Below are positions 6,745-8,156 of a stretch of DNA of 8,156 nucleotides, piece after piece. Position 1 is the stretch's first letter. Each line of letters opens with the position of its first letter. Source of the DNA: Desulfobacteraceae bacterium (lineage in GTDB: Bacteria > Desulfobacterota > Desulfobacteria > Desulfobacterales > Desulfobacteraceae); assembly GCA_022712835.1 (NCBI GenBank), contig JAFLJU010000205.1, positions 1 through 8,156 of the forward strand, read 5' to 3'. A program made the position numbers and the translations under genes. The notes under the pieces are model-generated. The model worked only from the letters and a program-made list of their open reading frames with translations. It was not told where the DNA came from and searched no databases.

Positions 6745-6825
6745 CGAATTTTTTAACTACCCGGACAAGAAGAGTGTTTCTATTTTATCTGAAACTTAGG
6801 CTGGGTTACCGGGTATTGCACTAAG

Positions 6826-6887
6826 CTAAGGACCGCAGATGATGGATATTGTTCCCATTGATCTAATGTGATCCCCGGTCCTTCAAG
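6826..6887. repeat. Short relative of the palindromic element
   Basis: CTAAGGACCGCAGAT at 6826-6840 matches the left end of the 4500-4669 element at 13 of 15 positions. CGGTCCTT at 6876-6883 is identical to the core of that element's right end (4659-4666). The two ends face each other as a perfect 8-base inverted repeat (AAGGACCG/CGGTCCTT) about 40 bases apart. It looks like a decayed or internally deleted copy, but the ends are short and chance cannot be excluded. Confidence 0.45.
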
Positions 6888-6950
6888 ACCATCTTGCCTT
6901 TTGTGCCAATTGTCTATCCAGACCCTTCTTTTTATGCCGGTTCTTTTTAG

Positions 6951-7001
6951 AAATTACAGGAAGAAGAGGAGTATTTAAAGCAGCATGAAATATTTAAAAC
7001 C
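6951..7001 (+). pseudogene. 51-base remnant of the FapA-domain gene
   Basis: This stretch matches 3527-3577 inside the FapA-domain gene at 48 of 51 positions, including an unbroken 38-base identity (6964-7001 against 3540-3577). In the same frame it would read KLQEEEEYLKQHEIFKT against KLQVKEEYLKQHEIFKT in the intact gene. Similarity stops abruptly on the left at 6951. On the right it passes straight into the sequence found downstream of the monooxygenase gene, with AACC shared by both parents at the join. It has no start and no function as a gene. Confidence 0.85.
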
Positions 7002-7014
7002 ACAAGTTGTCTTA
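6998..7014 (+). repeat. Direct repeat block 1, right copy
   Basis: Identical over 17 bases to 4487-4503. Here it is preceded by FapA-gene sequence instead of the monooxygenase 3' end, and it is separated from block 2 by only two bases (TA). Confidence 0.85.
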
Positions 7015-7016
7015 TA

Positions 7017-7032
7017 CCTAAAAAAACTACCA
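7017..7032 (+). repeat. Direct repeat block 2, right copy
   Basis: CCTAAAAAAACTACCA, matching 4670-4684 with one additional A. It overlaps the last two codons of the AlbA_2 gene, so this copy is the one still joined to an intact gene. Confidence 0.75.
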
Positions 7033-8156
7033 CCGGGAACTGATATATTCATGGGATTCACTCAGGCTTAAGGGAACCGAAGCGGCACCCGCCCGGATAT
7101 AAAAAGCCTCTTTCCCGTTTTCCTTAATAAACACCGGTCGTTCACCGGGTGCTATGGTAACCCTGCAGATATCCCTGCCCTCGATGGACTGGATCTGGGC
7201 AGAAATAAATTTATGACTTTGCTGCCCCAGATTCTGACTGATCAGGCTTGAAAACTTCAGCATAAATCCATCCCGGTTTGGTTTTTTCTGGAAGGTGTTG
7301 TAGTCTGATTCAATGCCAATCACTTCCTCCTCATCGTTGACCCCGATGAGCAGGATGCCGCCCTGGGCATTCATGAATGCGGAAAGGGTTTTAACAATCA
7401 CAGACTCCAGCACCTTGTCCGTTTTCAGGGTAACAAGGTTCCAGCGCATGGAAGATTTAAACTCTAATCGATCATTTTCTCCCTGGGCAATCTGGGCCAG
7501 CCATTCCTCTTTTTTAAAGGGAGATTTCCCCCGTTTGAGCCGTCCCATACGATGTTTTAATTTCATGGAATAATAGGCGAACCCGATACAAGCCAACAGC
7601 AAGAAAAGGATAATCCCAATGACCCAGACCCGGTACTGGACAATCAGCGGGGGGGGAGACAATCCCCATTTGCTTAAAACCGTTTCAACTTCCTGCTTTG
7701 AAATACCTTTGATTCCCTTATTGAGAAACTTAAGCATCTGGGTATTCCCTTTTTTTACCCCGGCCCTCAACTTTTCCGTATAAAGGGTTTGCACCCGTCG
7801 AAACTTTACCAGGGAATCATGCTCTGCCAAAAGAAAAATGGCATTGGGAAAATCCAGGGCATAGGCAGACAATTTTCCGGCCAGGGCATTTTTCACCACC
7901 TGCTCTGATCCGGAGAATTTCGTAAGCTTTACATCCGGATAGGTCCGGGACATAAATTCAACCACATAATCATTTTCAATCACCCCCACAGGAACATCCC
8001 CCATGTCTTTAATCGAATCCACTTCCATTTGCTCAACCACATAAAGATTGGTTTGAATATCAATCATGGGAAGGGAAAAATCCAGGTATTCCCTCCGGTC
8101 CTTTGACCGGAAAAGTCCGATCATGATATCTGCCTCACCCAGTTTAATCCGGTCCA
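7027..8156 (-). CDS. Periplasmic solute-binding sensor fused to AlbA_2 domain (5' end missing)
   Basis: The frame is open to the right edge, so the N-terminus and any signal peptide are missing; 375 residues are visible. Residues 1 to about 168 are the C-terminal part of a family 3 solute-binding domain, recognisable from LGEADIMIGLFRSKDRREYL, DFSLPMID and GVKKGNTQMLKFLNKGI. Residues about 175-197 (VWVIGIILFLLLACIGFAYY) form one membrane segment followed by a basic stretch, which puts the rest in the cytoplasm. Residues about 225-375 are an AlbA_2/Schlafen-type domain: GENDRLEFKSS, LSAFMNAQGGILLIGVNDE, EVIGIESDY and a C-terminal FYIRAGAASVPLS. AlbA_2 is annotated as a putative nucleic-acid-binding domain. 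The likely role is a ligand-responsive receptor with an AlbA_2 output instead of a kinase. It is transcribed in the same direction as the sqr operon but 373 bases upstream. Confidence 0.85.
   Translation of the reverse strand, partial: DRIKLGEADIMIGLFRSKDRREYLDFSLPMIDIQTNLYVVEQMEVDSIKDMGDVPVGVIENDYVVEFMSRTYPDVKLTKFSGSEQVVKNALAGKLSAYALDFPNAIFLLAEHDSLVKFRRVQTLYTEKLRAGVKKGNTQMLKFLNKGIKGISKQEVETVLSKWGLSPPPLIVQYRVWVIGIILFLLLACIGFAYYSMKLKHRMGRLKRGKSPFKKEEWLAQIAQGENDRLEFKSSMRWNLVTLKTDKVLESVIVKTLSAFMNAQGGILLIGVNDEEEVIGIESDYNTFQKKPNRDGFMLKFSSLISQNLGQQSHKFISAQIQSIEGRDICRVTIAPGERPVFIKENGKEAFYIRAGAASVPLSLSESHEYISSRW

Larger units (their letters stand above)
6654..7026. other. 373-base gene-free region
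   Basis: No credible coding frame on either strand. From right to left for the sqr operon it holds the leader and palindrome-covered promoter (6654-6744). It also holds an inverted pair TACCCGG/CCGGGTA about 50 bases apart (near 6755 and 6810), the short element relative (6826-6887) and the FapA-gene remnant (6951-7001). Repeat block 1 and the T-run after the AlbA_2 stop complete it. Nothing recognisable was seen in 6888-6950. Confidence 0.55.

Overview
The window looks like a chromosomal stretch of a Gram-negative sulfate-reducing bacterium, most likely of the Desulfobacterales. This is inferred from the gene mix (HD-GYP, CheY-like regulator, FapA-domain protein, sulfide:quinone oxidoreductase paired with DUF1641), from moderate GC content and from Desulfobacter-like protein style. 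No single marker gene proves it. Both ends cut through genes.

Layout, left to right. The 3' part of an HD-GYP gene (+) runs off the left edge. It converges with a two-gene minus-strand operon in which a zinc-ribbon NUDIX hydrolase is followed 11 bases later by a stand-alone receiver protein. After a 163-base divergent gap comes a plus-strand operon: an 830-residue FapA/DUF342 protein with three helical repeats at its N-terminus, then a small antibiotic-biosynthesis-monooxygenase-fold protein. A convergent gap follows, dominated by a long imperfect palindrome that looks like a small non-autonomous mobile element. Next is a minus-strand operon of a sulfide:quinone oxidoreductase-like flavoprotein and a DUF1641 protein, driven by a promoter completely covered by a perfect 11+11 palindrome. 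A 373-base gene-free gap holds that promoter, a short relative of the mobile element and a 51-base remnant of the FapA gene. The right edge cuts a minus-strand gene for a periplasmic solute-binding sensor joined through one membrane segment to a cytoplasmic AlbA_2 (Schlafen-like) domain.

The most informative structure is not a gene. The spacer after the monooxygenase gene (4487-4684) and the spacer after the AlbA_2 gene (6998-7032) share two blocks in the same order, 17 and about 15 bases long. Between these blocks the first site carries the palindromic element and the second carries nothing. The second site is also joined to the internal FapA-gene fragment. Together this suggests that the sulfide-oxidoreductase operon lies inside a rearranged junction that once had the monooxygenase and AlbA_2 genes facing each other about 30 bases apart, and that the palindromic element later jumped into one copy.

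Functionally the left half is signalling (c-di-GMP hydrolysis, phosphorelay, FapA-type cytoplasmic protein), the middle is sulfide/quinone chemistry with a dedicated repressor-type operator, and the right is a ligand sensor with an unusual output domain. No RNA genes, CRISPR arrays, transposase genes or origins were seen.
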